Part shown: positions 1 through 5,283 of the stretch, piece by piece | How positions within the stretch are numbered: the stretch's first letter is position 1 | Layout: the number at the start of each line of letters is the position of its first letter | NCBI GenBank assembly: GCA_028702015.1 | Contig: JAQVPO010000105.1 | Location: 1 to 5,283 of the forward strand | Reading direction: 5' to 3' | DNA from: Synergistaceae bacterium | GTDB taxonomy: Bacteria; Synergistota; Synergistia; Synergistales; Synergistaceae | DNA: 5,283 bases | The notes under the pieces: model-generated | Database searches by the model: none | The model's input: the letters and a program-made list of their open reading frames with translations, nothing else | Told to the model about the DNA's origin: nothing | Made by a program: the position numbers and the translations under genes

Positions 1-240
1 CTCAAATGTGGGAATAATGTGATGAAAAGAGATAAAACTTCATAATATGCTGATTTGAAAATTGTTCATAAATATTAAGCAGAGAACGGGAGACAGATAA
101 AGCGTTATAATATGTCCTCAGTAATTTTGAATTACAAAGATCATTAAGCACCTGATGAGCGATCTGCCTGTGCGGCTGATCCTGAAGCATGCTATAATCA
201 TCTGTCTGCTGAGCTTTGTTTTTTCAGTATATTTTCGGAT
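1..240. other. Intergenic region upstream of smpB, no supported gene
   Basis: I see no recognisable protein here on either strand. Short open frames exist on the minus strand (for example 2-190), but they lack a Shine-Dalgarno site and resemble no family I know. Two TATAAT-like hexamers occur on the plus strand, at 106-111 and at 193-198. The second has an extended -10 (TGC before it), but neither has a matching -35 at normal spacing. The stretch is AT-rich and is best read as non-coding or decayed sequence. Confidence 0.5.
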
Positions 241-269
241 TTGACTATTGCTGTTCATTTTGATATAGT
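241..269 (+). promoter_or_regulatory. Sigma-A/sigma-70-type promoter for smpB
   Basis: A -35 TTGACT at 241-246 and a -10 TATAGT at 264-269 are separated by 17 nt, each matching consensus at five of six positions. The expected start of transcription near 276 would leave a leader of only about 14 nt before the GTG start, just enough to include the Shine-Dalgarno site. No promoter of similar quality precedes ssrA, so this one may serve both genes, with the tmRNA processed out. Confidence 0.6.
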
Positions 270-277
270 CTTTAAGT

Positions 278-285
278 GAGGTGAT
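278..285 (+). promoter_or_regulatory. Ribosome binding site that fixes the smpB start
   Basis: GAGGTGAT is an eight-base match to the 3' end of 16S rRNA. It lies just before the GTG at 290. An alternative in-frame GTG at 281 lies inside this site and has no Shine-Dalgarno sequence of its own, so 290 is preferred. Confidence 0.8.
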
Positions 286-289
286 TTCT

Positions 290-757
290 GTGCCTGAGGA
301 CAAGACCGTTGCTCAAAACCGTAAAGCACGGCACGAGTACTTCATAGTAGAATCTTTTGAGGCAGGATTGGTCCTTTCCGGAACAGAGATCAAATCAGTC
401 AGGGAAGGCCAGGTAAACCTTAAAGACGGCTTCGCGAGGGTAGAGAACGGGGAATTATGGCTTTATAACGTTCACATCTCACCCTACGAAAAAGGAAGCT
501 ACTATAACAAAGAACCTTTGAGGCCAAGAAAGCTCCTTGTGCATAAATCTGAGATCAGAAAACTTCTGGCAAAGACAAGGGAGAAAGGCCTTACGCTCGT
601 ACCCTTGAAAATATACATCAAGCAGGGAAGATGGGCAAAGTGTGAAATTGCCGTGGCTAAAGGCAAGCAGCTCCATGACAAAAGAGATTCGGCAGCAGAG
701 AAAGATGCCAACCGTGAAATGGAACGGGCGATCCGCAACAGGGTGCGGGAAGGCTGA
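290..757 (+). CDS. smpB: SsrA-binding protein SmpB
   Basis: SmpB binds the tRNA-like domain of tmRNA and mimics an anticodon stem in the decoding centre, so stalled ribosomes can switch to the tmRNA template. The 155-residue product has the usual family length and landmarks: an N-terminal [10 protein letters not shown], then [20 protein letters not shown], then [28 protein letters not shown], and the basic tail with [10 protein letters not shown]. The C-terminal tail (residues about 130-155, rich in Lys, Arg and Glu) is the part that becomes helical in the mRNA channel in this family. The start is GTG, chosen from the Shine-Dalgarno site at 278-285. The gene ends 48 nt before the tmRNA, its functional partner, a common arrangement in Gram-positive-type genomes. 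The frame is intact with no oddities. Confidence 0.97.
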   Translation: MPEDKTVAQNRKARHEYFIVESFEAGLVLSGTEIKSVREGQVNLKDGFARVENGELWLYNVHISPYEKGSYYNKEPLRPRKLLVHKSEIRKLLAKTREKGLTLVPLKIYIKQGRWAKCEIAVAKGKQLHDKRDSAAEKDANREMERAIRNRVREG

Positions 758-805
758 TCATCTGCCGGATTGAAAACGGGCTGAAATTATAGGACCCGTT
801 CATAA

Positions 806-1160
806 GGGGACGTATGGTTTCGACAGCAGGTAGGAGGATCGGGAGGAGCGGGTCGAGGATAGGGAAACCTCGTTAATCCGGCTCTAAAACAATAATCGTC
901 AATAACGATTACGCACTCGCTGCTTAAATAAGCAGCGCGCTCTCTGAAGCTTCCGTCATCGGGCTTTGGAAGAGTGTCACAAAGATGACTGGAATTTCTT
1001 CAGCGCTTTCTGGAAGAGGTTCGAGATTCTAGGGAAGGCTTGGAAATGCAGATCCTGTCTTTGGGAGCTGCAAATCCGAAATTAAAACAGAGACTACACT
1101 CGTAGTGCCTCCCAGATTGGCCCCTGTTGGACCGGAGTTCGAATCTCCGCGTCTCCACCA
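806..1160 (+). ncRNA. ssrA: Transfer-messenger RNA (tmRNA, SsrA)
   Basis: tmRNA enters ribosomes stalled on broken mRNA, accepts the nascent chain as alanyl-tRNA, and encodes a degradation tag. The 5' end GGGGACG (806-812) pairs with CGTCTCC (1150-1156) as a seven-pair acceptor stem with one G-U, followed by discriminator A and an encoded CCA (1158-1160). The hallmark 5' segment GGTTTCGACA and a T arm (CGGAG 1133-1137, loop TTCGAAT, CTCCG 1145-1149) complete the tRNA-like domain. The tag reading frame lies at 898-927, with pseudoknot-forming sequence on both sides. The length of 355 nt is normal for a one-piece tmRNA. The acceptor-stem G-U is the third pair, as is normal for alanine charging. 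Transcription probably starts upstream, with RNase P making the 5' end. Cotranscription with smpB is possible. Confidence 0.97.
898..927 (+). other. tmRNA proteolysis-tag reading frame
   Basis: The reading frame GTC AAT AAC GAT TAC GCA CTC GCT GCT TAA gives VNNDYALAA, preceded in the tagged product by the alanine carried by tmRNA itself. The ALAA end is the classic ClpXP recognition signal. The resume codon is inferred: the TAATC just before GTC parallels the TAGTC that precedes the Escherichia coli resume codon. The frame stays open further upstream, so the exact first codon is not proved. The stop codon lies in a hairpin (GCTGCTTA pairing with TAAGCAGC, 919-936), matching the helix that usually encloses the tag stop in tmRNAs. 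Confidence 0.8.
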
Positions 1161-1169
1161 ACTACTCAA

Positions 1170-1196
1170 CAGACCCTCAAAAGGGGTCTGTTTTTT
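1170..1196 (+). terminator. Intrinsic terminator of ssrA
   Basis: CAGACCCT and AGGGGTCTG form an eight-pair stem (one T-G pair) around a CAAAA loop at 1170-1190. Six T residues follow at 1191-1196. It begins 9 nt after the tmRNA CCA end and closes the smpB-ssrA unit. The reverse strand has no T tract, so it works in one direction only. Confidence 0.93.
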
Positions 1197-1200
1197 ATTA

Positions 1201-1225
1201 CTTAGATTCTCAAACCAAATGCAAC
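1201..1225 (+). repeat. IS30 element terminal inverted repeat, left
   Basis: It begins CTTAGATTCTCAAACC and is the reverse complement of 2328-2352 at 22 of 25 positions; differences are at positions 9, 10 and 14 of the repeat. It overlaps the last codons and stop (1210-1212) of the transposase pseudogene. Confidence 0.85.
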
Positions 1226-2222
1226 ATTTCTGTTTTTGTACAATACTTCTTTTGTTTTTTGAATCCCAGGCATTTTAGCGGTCACTCGTTTAATAGATTT
1301 ACGTAATAGTTCAGCTTATCATCTGTTAATGTTCTAAAGCTGCTACCTTTAGGCAAAAACAGCTGCAGCAATTTATTGGTGTTATAGCTTGTTACACGTT
1401 CTCATGGGCTGTGAGGATACGCAAAATATATTGGAACACATAGTTCATGAGATATTTTTTCGTGCATTGCAAATTCCTTGCCGTTATCCAGCGTTATTGA
1501 ATGACACGGTATTTGGCTCACGGTTCTTATCATTGACTCTGCTACCTCGCCTGAATCTTTCTATGTCAGTTTTGATGCAGCCAGAAATATGGATCTGCGA
1601 TCTACAAGAATGAGAACTACCCCTGTACCATGACGTCCTAAAACTGTATCTCCCTCAATGTTGTCAACGCCGGGATAAAAATGACCCCAAAAAAACGGTC
1701 AATTATAGTCCGGCGGTGACAATGTCTTCAAGACGATTGCGATCACTTGTTTCAGATGGCCGCTTTTCTATAGATGTACATCCAGACAACTTACCTCGTG
1801 TTTCTTTTATGCTGCGATTATACAGATTGCCTCTGCATCTTAGGTATGGCAATATTTTCTTAATCGACAGCAGTCTGCATTTCACTGCCCTATATATCGT
1901 TGGTACTGAAATAGCCAGCCCATATCAGTAAACTATCTGTTCCGGAGACCAGCAGCTTAATATACCATCTTCTATGATTCTTAACAGTGATACGTTGCTG
2001 CTCAGTTTCTTAGCCTTGCAACAATGGCTGCGTTGTCTCAGGCAGCGTTGCTGCGCATTCAAACATCCACATTTCCTGCGACCGCCGTTTCTCTTTATTT
2101 CGCGACTTATTGTGCTTTTATGGGAGCACTGTCATTAGTGCTGTTGCCGTATAGGTTTTGTCTGATCCTAAATTACGCTGTATTATTTCTTTGTCTTCTG
2201 TTGTAAGATGTTTATGGCTCAA
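1210..2222 (-). pseudogene. IS30-family DDE transposase, inactivated
   Basis: Read on the minus strand from a probable TTG start (2220-2222, preceded by AGGAGG at nine bases) the pieces match an IS30 transposase in order. These are an N-terminal SHKHLTTEDKEIIQ, a helix-turn-helix STISREIKRNGG, then WSPEQI, ISVPTIYRAV, LPYLRCRGN, SIEKRPSE, the first catalytic Asp in IEGDTV (1648-1650), the second in LDNGKEF (1486-1488), and a C-terminal LFLPKGSSF and KCLGFKK. Damage includes a frameshift between about 2117 and 2140, in-frame stops at 1925-1927, 1561-1563, 1402-1404 and 1282-1284, and a 64-bp insertion after RNRLED. The third catalytic residue, Glu 34 positions after the second Asp in the family pattern ERGTNENTN, is Tyr here (1384-1386). 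Full length would be about 320 residues without the insertion, normal for the family. It is certainly non-functional. Confidence 0.92.
1662..1721. mobile_element. 60-bp palindromic mini-element nested in the transposase
   Basis: The sequence 1661-1722 is an imperfect palindrome: 26-nt arms at 1661-1686 and 1697-1722 pair at 21 of 26 positions around a ten-base loop (CCAAAAAAAC). The sequence CAATGT occurs on both sides (1656-1661 and 1720-1725), exactly 64 bp apart. Deleting 64 bp turns the broken transposase into continuous RNRLEDIEGDTV, which fits the family. This is therefore an insertion with a duplicated target. If the duplication is four bases (ATGT), the element is 60 bp and begins TGTCA and ends TGACA; if six bases, it is 58 bp. 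The TG...CA ends and short duplication resemble ends of IS21-family elements, so it may be a MITE derived from one. That origin is inference. Confidence 0.75.
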
Positions 2223-2327
2223 GGTGATGGCCCTCCTACTCTAGTTTGTTGACTGATAACTTCATTTTTGCGAAAGTGCCTGCCTTAGGCTATTTATATC
2301 ATTTTACTTGCTGCCTCTGTTTACTCC

Positions 2328-2352
2328 GTTGCATTTGGATTGTAAATCTAAG
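2328..2352 (-). repeat. IS30 element terminal inverted repeat, right
   Basis: On the plus strand it reads GTTGCATTTGG then ATTGTAAATCTAAG and mirrors 1201-1225 at 22 of 25 positions. About 105 bp separate it from the transposase start. It also carries the likely -35 of the outward promoter that serves the Stealth gene. Confidence 0.85.
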
Positions 2353-2363
2353 CTTGATATAAT
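2335..2363 (+). promoter_or_regulatory. Hybrid outward promoter at the IS border, for the Stealth gene
   Basis: A perfect -10 TATAAT (2358-2363) lies six bases outside the IS right end. Seventeen bases upstream, inside the terminal repeat, is TTGGAT (2335-2340), which keeps the TTG core of a -35. Transcription would begin near 2370, about 22 nt before the Stealth ATG, with its Shine-Dalgarno site GAGGTGA at 2379-2385. The -35 is weak (three of six), so strength is uncertain. Confidence 0.5.
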
Positions 2364-2391
2364 CAGCATAGGCCGTGTGAGGTGAGAGTAG

Positions 2392-3396
2392 ATGAAAGAC
2401 GACGCCGATATTGATTTTGTCGTCACATGGGTGGATAGCTCTGATCCTGAATGGCAGAAGAAATTTGCTGCATACAGAGATGAACTTGAAGGTAATAAAG
2501 AGATATGCGATATACGATATAAAGAACATAATACCCTGCGATACTGGTTCCGCGGCGTAGAAAAATTTGCTCCTTGGGTGAGAAAAATTCATTTTATCAC
2601 GAACGGACAATATCCAGCGTGGCTGAATCTAAACCATCCAAAGCTTCACTTTGTTCGTCATGAAGATTATATTGACAAAGATTATATTCCGCTCTTCAAT
2701 TCTCATCCTATTGAAAATAACCTGCACAGAATACAGGGGCTTTCAGAAAAATTTGTTTATTTTAACGACGATGTTTTTGTGATATCACAAGTTAACTCTG
2801 ATTTTTTCTTCAGGAATGGTCTACCCTGCGATTCAGCAATTCTGACAATTCCCCCACGCACACTGGAAGACTCTTATATGAATGCCATTTCTAATAATTT
2901 GAAACTGATTAACATGCACTTTAACCGCCGTGAGGTTATTTCAAGAAATATATTGAAATGGTTCAATCCAAAATATGGGGTAAGAATTATCTGTCCACCA
3001 AGATTATTATCGCTTAACACAAAATTCGTTTGGCTAAAAAATCCGCATACGGCACAGCCCTATCTGAAATCCACTTTTAATGAAGTCTGGCGTAAATGCG
3101 CTGAGTATCTAACCCGTACAAATTATTCCAGATTCAGGACGAACAATGATGTAAGCCACCTTCTCTTCCGTTACTGGCAGCTGGCGGAAGGCAATTTTTA
3201 TCCTACATATCTGCGTAAAGGACACCCGTATTTTCTGATAAACGAAGATTTGCCCAAAATACTCGGATGCATCAAAAACCATAGTGCAAAAGTGATATGC
3301 ATAAACGACGCTCCTGATTCAGAGCAGAAATATACAATGTTACGCATAGCTTTCAGAGAAGAGCTGGGAAAAATATCGGATTTCGAATTATTTTAG
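2392..3396 (+). CDS. Stealth-family sugar-phosphate transferase
   Basis: Stealth proteins move a sugar-1-phosphate from a nucleotide sugar to a glycan, making phosphodiester links. Known members include capsule polymerases such as meningococcal SacB and the animal GlcNAc-1-phosphotransferase GNPTAB. All four conserved blocks are seen in the 334-residue product: DFVVTWVDSSDPEW near residues 8-21, LRYWFRGVEKFAPWVRKIHF through EKFVYFNDDVF at 49-129, PYLKSTFNEVW, and FRTNNDVSHLLFRYWQLAEG in the last third. There is no signal peptide or membrane segment, so it should act in the cytoplasm on a growing capsule or teichoic-acid-like polymer. Acceptor and sugar cannot be read from sequence. The ATG has GAGGTGA six bases before it. 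The reading frame is intact despite decay on both sides. The last 4 nt overlap the convergent propeller gene. Confidence 0.92.
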   Translation: MKDDADIDFVVTWVDSSDPEWQKKFAAYRDELEGNKEICDIRYKEHNTLRYWFRGVEKFAPWVRKIHFITNGQYPAWLNLNHPKLHFVRHEDYIDKDYIPLFNSHPIENNLHRIQGLSEKFVYFNDDVFVISQVNSDFFFRNGLPCDSAILTIPPRTLEDSYMNAISNNLKLINMHFNRREVISRNILKWFNPKYGVRIICPPRLLSLNTKFVWLKNPHTAQPYLKSTFNEVWRKCAEYLTRTNYSRFRTNNDVSHLLFRYWQLAEGNFYPTYLRKGHPYFLINEDLPKILGCIKNHSAKVICINDAPDSEQKYTMLRIAFREELGKISDFELF

Positions 3397-4487
3397 GTTA
3401 GGAACATGTCCGACAGCTCATCCGCTGTAAAATTCATTACTGCCGGCACCCAGTGCTTATCACATGTTTCCCAAGAATAGAATAACAACCAGTTTCCATC
3501 AGGGTTTTCAACTAATGCTCCCCTGTAAAGCGATATGCCTCCAAAAGCATACTTGTCAGGTTTAAAATGCTTTTTACCGACTGACCAAGTATATCCTGCA
3601 TCGTTGCTGACTGCAAAGACTATATTTTTTACATTTTTTTTTGATTTGTTAAAATAACACAGAACCATCACAAGAGAACCATCGCGGGCAGAAACCACAT
3701 CGATGTGCCACGGTTCTGTGCCCGTTCCAAAGTTTATAAGAGAAATTTTTTTTGCACTGTTCCAAGTTTTCAAATCGCTGCTTTCCATGCGGAATATAGA
3801 ATATTTTCCTGATTTCTCATCTTCTTCAACATACCACATTACATATGAGTCACCTAACTTCAGAAGTGATGGCGACATCAGCACTGCAATCTTATCTTTC
3901 TGACAGTTTTTTTCTATTACAACGCAAGGAGAGGTCCATTTTATACCGTCTTTGCTTGAAAGCAGTAACAGAGAAACAGAGGTATGCCTGTAATGTACAT
4001 GTACTTTACGATATAAAAGATAAACAACACCAAGCTCATAAAGCAGCGAAGGATCAGAATTGTATCCGACCCAGTCTGTAGGGCGTTCTATGAGCGGCGA
4101 TATGCCGCCATCCGGTACATGCCATTCTGTTCCGTTACTGCTCACTAGAAACTCTGGTGATTCATAATAATCATTGTTATCTGGGAAATTAGTTCCTGTC
4201 ATGACATACTGTCTGTTTTCAGAACCCAACCCACCCGGAATGTATAAGACATCAGGATGTATTAATTCTGCAAAATCAGATGTCCCGGAGATATCCAGGG
4301 TCCTAACGTTTTCAGCAGGTTTAATTGGTATATAGTTTAGTGTACTGTAGCCATACGAAAGTCGGTATCTACAATTCCATATTTTTATTAGTGCAGATTT
4401 GGCAACTCTGGGAAAAATCTCCGGACAGAAATATAGCAACTGATTTAGGGGACGCAAAAGTTCCTTCTTCAACTTATAAGCTAGCAT
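3393..4487 (-). CDS. Beta-propeller protein, glycoside hydrolase/sialidase-like
   Basis: I do not recognise a named family, but the 364-residue product has the look of a five-bladed propeller such as GH43, GH32 or sialidase-like enzymes. Four Asp-box-like turns recur: SSNGTEW (116-122), SSKDGIKW (177-184), SSDLKTW (236-242) and SNDAGYTW (294-301, a full SxDxGxxW). Acidic residues at blade starts, HPD (77-79), NSDP (143-146) and TEPWHID (257-263), are spaced as candidate catalytic residues, as in GH43. That role is inference. Residues 1-35 are basic and mildly hydrophobic, without a clear signal peptide. The ATG has GAGGTG (4495-4500) seven bases upstream. It lies 15 nt downstream of the GT4 remnant, so it was probably in one operon with it. 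It may trim, bind or modify a surface glycan. Two A tracts of eight and nine (3746-3753, 3634-3642 as T on the plus strand) lie in the coding sequence. Confidence 0.75.
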   Translation of the reverse strand: MLAYKLKKELLRPLNQLLYFCPEIFPRVAKSALIKIWNCRYRLSYGYSTLNYIPIKPAENVRTLDISGTSDFAELIHPDVLYIPGGLGSENRQYVMTGTNFPDNNDYYESPEFLVSSNGTEWHVPDGGISPLIERPTDWVGYNSDPSLLYELGVVYLLYRKVHVHYRHTSVSLLLLSSKDGIKWTSPCVVIEKNCQKDKIAVLMSPSLLKLGDSYVMWYVEEDEKSGKYSIFRMESSDLKTWNSAKKISLINFGTGTEPWHIDVVSARDGSLVMVLCYFNKSKKNVKNIVFAVSNDAGYTWSVGKKHFKPDKYAFGGISLYRGALVENPDGNWLLFYSWETCDKHWVPAVMNFTADELSDMFLT

Positions 4488-4502
4488 TCTCTTACACCTC
4501 AG

Positions 4503-4950
4503 TCATATTTGTATGGAAATTGTTCTTGTATCAAGAACTTTTTCATAAATTGCAATCGTTTTACGTGCTATTTCAGTAACGTTAAAATCACATGCTCTTT
4601 CAGCCGCATGTATGGCTATATTTTTTACGAGATCGCTGTTCTCCAGAGCATCATGGAGTCTTTCAGAGAGGGCATCTGGGTTGTTAATATCAACAAGTCA
4701 TCCGTTTATACCATTCTCAATTATATCAAGCGGTCCACCGGCCATCGTTGCAATTGGAGCGAGCCCTGAAGGCCATAGCTTCGAGAAGTATTATTCCGGA
4801 TGGTTCAGGAGTTTTTTAAGGCAGAACAAATATATCAGATGCCCATAAATACGGGCGTATATCATGAACAAAACCTGGCATTATAATTTTATCAAGTTCA
4901 GGCTTTTAAGGAAGTATTATGTCAGCGGCAAAAGAAGCAAAAAATCGGCA
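4503..4950 (-). pseudogene. GT4-type glycosyltransferase, C-terminal remnant
   Basis: The minus strand encodes the nucleotide-sugar-binding half of a GT-B, GT4-like glycosyltransferase. In order: KPELDKIIMPGFVHDIRPYL, WASDIFVLP, the E-x7-E region TPEPSGIILLEAMA (both Glu present), then after a one-base insertion GLAPIATMAGGPLDIIENG, LVDINNPDALSERL and a C-terminal helix ending near 4503. Such enzymes add hexoses to lipid-linked glycans. The first half of the protein (normally about 200 residues) is missing, because another gene ends at 4955. Further damage: TAA at 4906-4908 and 4816-4818, a frameshift at the FR/GLA junction, and TGA at 4698-4700. It is non-functional. The stop at 4503 sits just before the propeller gene, with operon-like spacing. 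Confidence 0.88.
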
Positions 4951-4954
4951 ATGT

Positions 4955-5283
4955 TCAGTCTTCAGAACTGATGATGAGTTCTTTCACAGCAATTCCCAGC
5001 TTCCTCTCGTCGGTCGACTGACCGATGTCTTTGGGCGATGTAGGGTCACTTATGACAAATTTAATTTTTAGCAAACCATTTCCTACTGTCGAATGTGGAA
5101 TTTGAGCCTCATGCCATGCTTCATCTGTGATCTTCCATGATGCTGTTTTTATGTCATTTACGTATACATCGACGGTCTGGCAGGGGAGGCCTCCACCGAG
5201 GTAAGCGAAAGCTCTTATTTGAAGCAGCAGGTTTTTATCCCCGGCGTTTTGTACATCGAAAAGCATAGATACTTCGTTGCCGT
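4955..5283 (-). CDS. C-terminal end of a larger protein with a beta-sandwich module (partial)
   Basis: The frame is open to the window edge (GNEVSMLFDVQNAGDKN...), so the start lies outside; about 109 residues are visible. The pattern LLLQIRAFAYLGGGLPCQTV, VDVYVNDIKTASW, LLKIKFVISDPTSPKDIG and RKLGIAVKELII matches a jelly-roll-like domain I recall at the C-terminus of glycosyltransferases and other polysaccharide-biosynthesis proteins (DUF7024-like). In these, the SPxxLG...D.RxLGxAL stretch is typical. It probably binds or positions carbohydrate; its role is not established. The internal ATG at 5264-5266 is not a start, as the homology-like sequence continues upstream. The stop is immediately followed by the GT4 remnant in a different frame, so deletion may have brought them together. 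Overall enzyme activity cannot be given from this end alone. Confidence 0.7.
   Translation of the reverse strand, partial: GNEVSMLFDVQNAGDKNLLLQIRAFAYLGGGLPCQTVDVYVNDIKTASWKITDEAWHEAQIPHSTVGNGLLKIKFVISDPTSPKDIGQSTDERKLGIAVKELIISSED

Larger units (their letters stand above)
1201..2352 (-). mobile_element. Decayed IS30-family insertion sequence
   Basis: A 1152-bp element is bounded by imperfect inverted repeats (1201-1225 and 2328-2352) and filled by one minus-strand transposase pseudogene. Size, single long gene and DDE transposase type all fit the IS30 family. The left end starts four bases after the terminator T run. No target duplication is obvious at the borders: the flanks read TTA on the left and CTT on the right, so it may be too eroded, or the exact ends may differ by a few bases. 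Several stops, a frameshift, a nested insertion and loss of the catalytic glutamate show that it cannot move by itself. Confidence 0.85.

Noticed and set aside
2..303. Minus-strand open frames upstream of smpB
   Set aside because: There is no Shine-Dalgarno site, no recognisable family and no conserved motif. The frames overlap each other and the smpB promoter region, so they look like chance frames.
770..800. Possible separate promoter or hairpin before ssrA (TTGAAA, TATAGG; AACGGG with CCCGTT)
   Set aside because: The two hexamers are only 12 nt apart, too close for a promoter. The hairpin has six pairs around a 14-nt loop and no T run. Neither is strong enough to call.
1135..1160. ssrA 3' end as an attL site of an integrated island
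   Set aside because: I found no second copy of the tmRNA end in the window and no integrase gene, so no attachment site can be supported here.
1389..2206. Plus-strand open frames across 1389-1613, 1716-1931 and 2024-2206
   Set aside because: They lie opposite the IS30 transposase pseudogene, whose minus-strand pieces match the family in order. The plus-strand frames are shadows.
1198..2356. Target-site duplication of the IS30 element
   Set aside because: Flanks TTA and CTT do not match, and shifting the ends a few bases gives no convincing repeat of two or three bases.
4325..4848. Plus-strand open frames opposite the propeller start and the GT4 remnant
   Set aside because: They show no family features or ribosome sites. 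The minus-strand reading gives clear GT4 motifs across the same bases.

Overview
The window joins one conserved housekeeping block to an accessory surface-polysaccharide block. A decayed insertion sequence separates them. The organism is a bacterium of moderate to low GC. Long Shine-Dalgarno sites (GAGGTGAT, GAGGTGA, GAGGTG), a GTG start for smpB, a Clostridia-like SmpB and a tmRNA tag ending in YALAA suggest a Bacillota-type or perhaps Synergistota genome. This assignment is inference and is not firm at genus or phylum level.

Layout. Positions 1-240 hold no convincing gene. A good sigma-A/sigma-70-type promoter (241-269) drives smpB (290-757), followed closely by ssrA, the tmRNA (806-1160), and a strong intrinsic terminator (1170-1196). 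SmpB and tmRNA form the trans-translation system that rescues stalled ribosomes. Directly behind the terminator lies a complete but dead IS30-family element (1201-2352). It has 25-bp terminal inverted repeats matching at 22 of 25 positions and a minus-strand transposase pseudogene broken by stops, a frameshift and a nested insertion. The nested insertion is a 60-bp palindrome with a short target duplication. Removing 64 bp restores the transposase frame exactly.

To the right of the element is a plus-strand Stealth-family sugar-phosphate transferase gene (2392-3396). Its likely promoter has the -35 inside the IS terminal repeat and a perfect TATAAT just outside it. It converges on and overlaps by 4 nt a minus-strand gene for a beta-propeller protein resembling glycoside hydrolases or sialidases (3393-4487). 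Upstream of that, on the minus strand, are a broken C-terminal remnant of a GT4-type glycosyltransferase (about 4503-4950) and the C-terminal end of a larger protein (4955-5283, running off the window). That end carries a beta-sandwich-like module I associate with polysaccharide-biosynthesis glycosyltransferases.

Together the right half looks like the edge of a capsule or cell-surface glycan locus that has suffered IS insertion and gene decay next to ssrA. The most unusual items are the nested palindromic mini-element, the IS-border hybrid promoter, and the uncharacterised propeller protein paired tail-to-tail with a Stealth transferase.
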